From the IMG/VR virus record IMGVR_UViG_3300032288_003984, positions 1 through 24,000 of that record: a stretch of DNA of 24,000 bases; one strand, written 5' to 3'. How positions within the stretch are numbered: position 1 is the first letter of the stretch; every line of letters starts with the position of its first letter. This document shows positions 23,852-24,000 of this stretch, in pieces. The stretch is from a virus. A program made the position numbers and the translations under genes. The notes under the pieces are model-generated. The model searched no databases, was not told the DNA's origin, and saw nothing but the letters and a program-made list of their open reading frames with translations.

Positions 23852-24000
23852 TATTCGTCTCCTTCCCTTATTCGTATAGTTACTAGCCATACGATAAGAA
23901 CTAATATAATTGCATACCCTACGATAGTCTTTGCACTACCTTCGAGAACTAGCCATGCTGCGAACATACCTAGTAATGTCCACAATTGGTTTAATGTTTC
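23851..24000 (-). CDS. Membrane protein, possible second holin, 5' end outside window
   Basis: A leftward frame enters at the right edge and stops at TAA 23851-23853, giving the last 49 residues. They hold two hydrophobic spans (LWTLLGMFAAWLVLEG and IVGYAIILVLIVWLV) and a charged tail IRIREGDE. Its stop overlaps the holin-like start by one base (TAATG). Two adjacent small two-span membrane proteins are usual for holin/antiholin pairs in actinophages. The N-terminus is missing, so length is unknown. Confidence 0.65.
   Translation of the reverse strand, partial: ETLNQLWTLLGMFAAWLVLEGSAKTIVGYAIILVLIVWLVTIRIREGDE

Noticed and set aside
1-24000. CRISPR array, insertion sequence, integrase or attachment site
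   Set aside because: I found no regularly spaced direct repeats with unique spacers, no transposase or integrase-like protein, and no tRNA-fragment duplication in the window.

Overview
The window looks like a stretch of a tailed-phage genome with a probable actinobacterial host. It is AT-rich and densely packed, with about 64 mostly tiny genes that overlap by 1 to 20 bases and two tRNA genes. Recognisable families are typical of phages, and several are typical of actinophages: a Gp88-like protein, a DUF932 protein, an MSMEG_6728/Pyr_excise-like protein, a holin-like membrane protein, Hsp20, a staphylococcal-type nuclease and a SpeD homologue. Several genes appear to be leaderless (a consensus -10 box 6-7 bases before the start codon), which is common in actinobacteria. 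The low GC would fit a streamlined aquatic actinobacterium, but that is inference. No structural, packaging or replication genes are visible, so this is an accessory part of a larger genome.

Layout. Positions 1-8200 are read rightward. They hold short genes of mostly unknown function, each small unit with its own intergenic module: a terminator or A-tract/T-tract palindrome, a sigma70-like promoter (often with an extended TGn -10) and a strong ribosome site. Two modules carry perfect TGTGA-N6-TCACA (Crp/GlxR-type) palindromes. Three leaders share a near-identical CCCTACTA...AAGGA start-associated repeat. From 4832 to 7353 there is a run of 11 overlapping small genes ending in tRNA-Asp, then an isolated gene for an HslV/proteasome-like N-terminal-threonine hydrolase (7628-8176). 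A bipartite element (TATTAYGA, then TGCC 21-22 bases from its start) occurs six times, at the promoter of the small-gene run and on both sides of the hydrolase gene.

From 8500 to the right end almost everything reads leftward. 8517-11497 holds small proteins, a glycosyltransferase-like protein, a 2-oxoglutarate/Fe(II) oxygenase and a conserved unknown. 11514-14107 is a probable long operon headed by a SpeD homologue, followed by thioredoxin, several tiny Cys-rich or membrane peptides, a PD-(D/E)XK nuclease and tRNA-Asn. Hsp20 stands alone with its own promoter and terminator.

14695-21545 is a glycan-modification cassette: four glycosyltransferase-like proteins (two of them paralogues at opposite ends), three nucleotidyltransferase-fold proteins, an SDR sugar epimerase and a choline-kinase-like protein. 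The kinase and the LicC-like nucleotidyltransferase are divergently transcribed from overlapping promoters centred on a perfect palindrome, which suggests a phage-borne phosphocholine-type (lic-like) activation pathway. 21553-24000 carries the nuclease, a very basic small protein, a DNA-glycosylase-like protein, Cys-rich peptides and two consecutive small membrane proteins resembling a lysis (holin) module.
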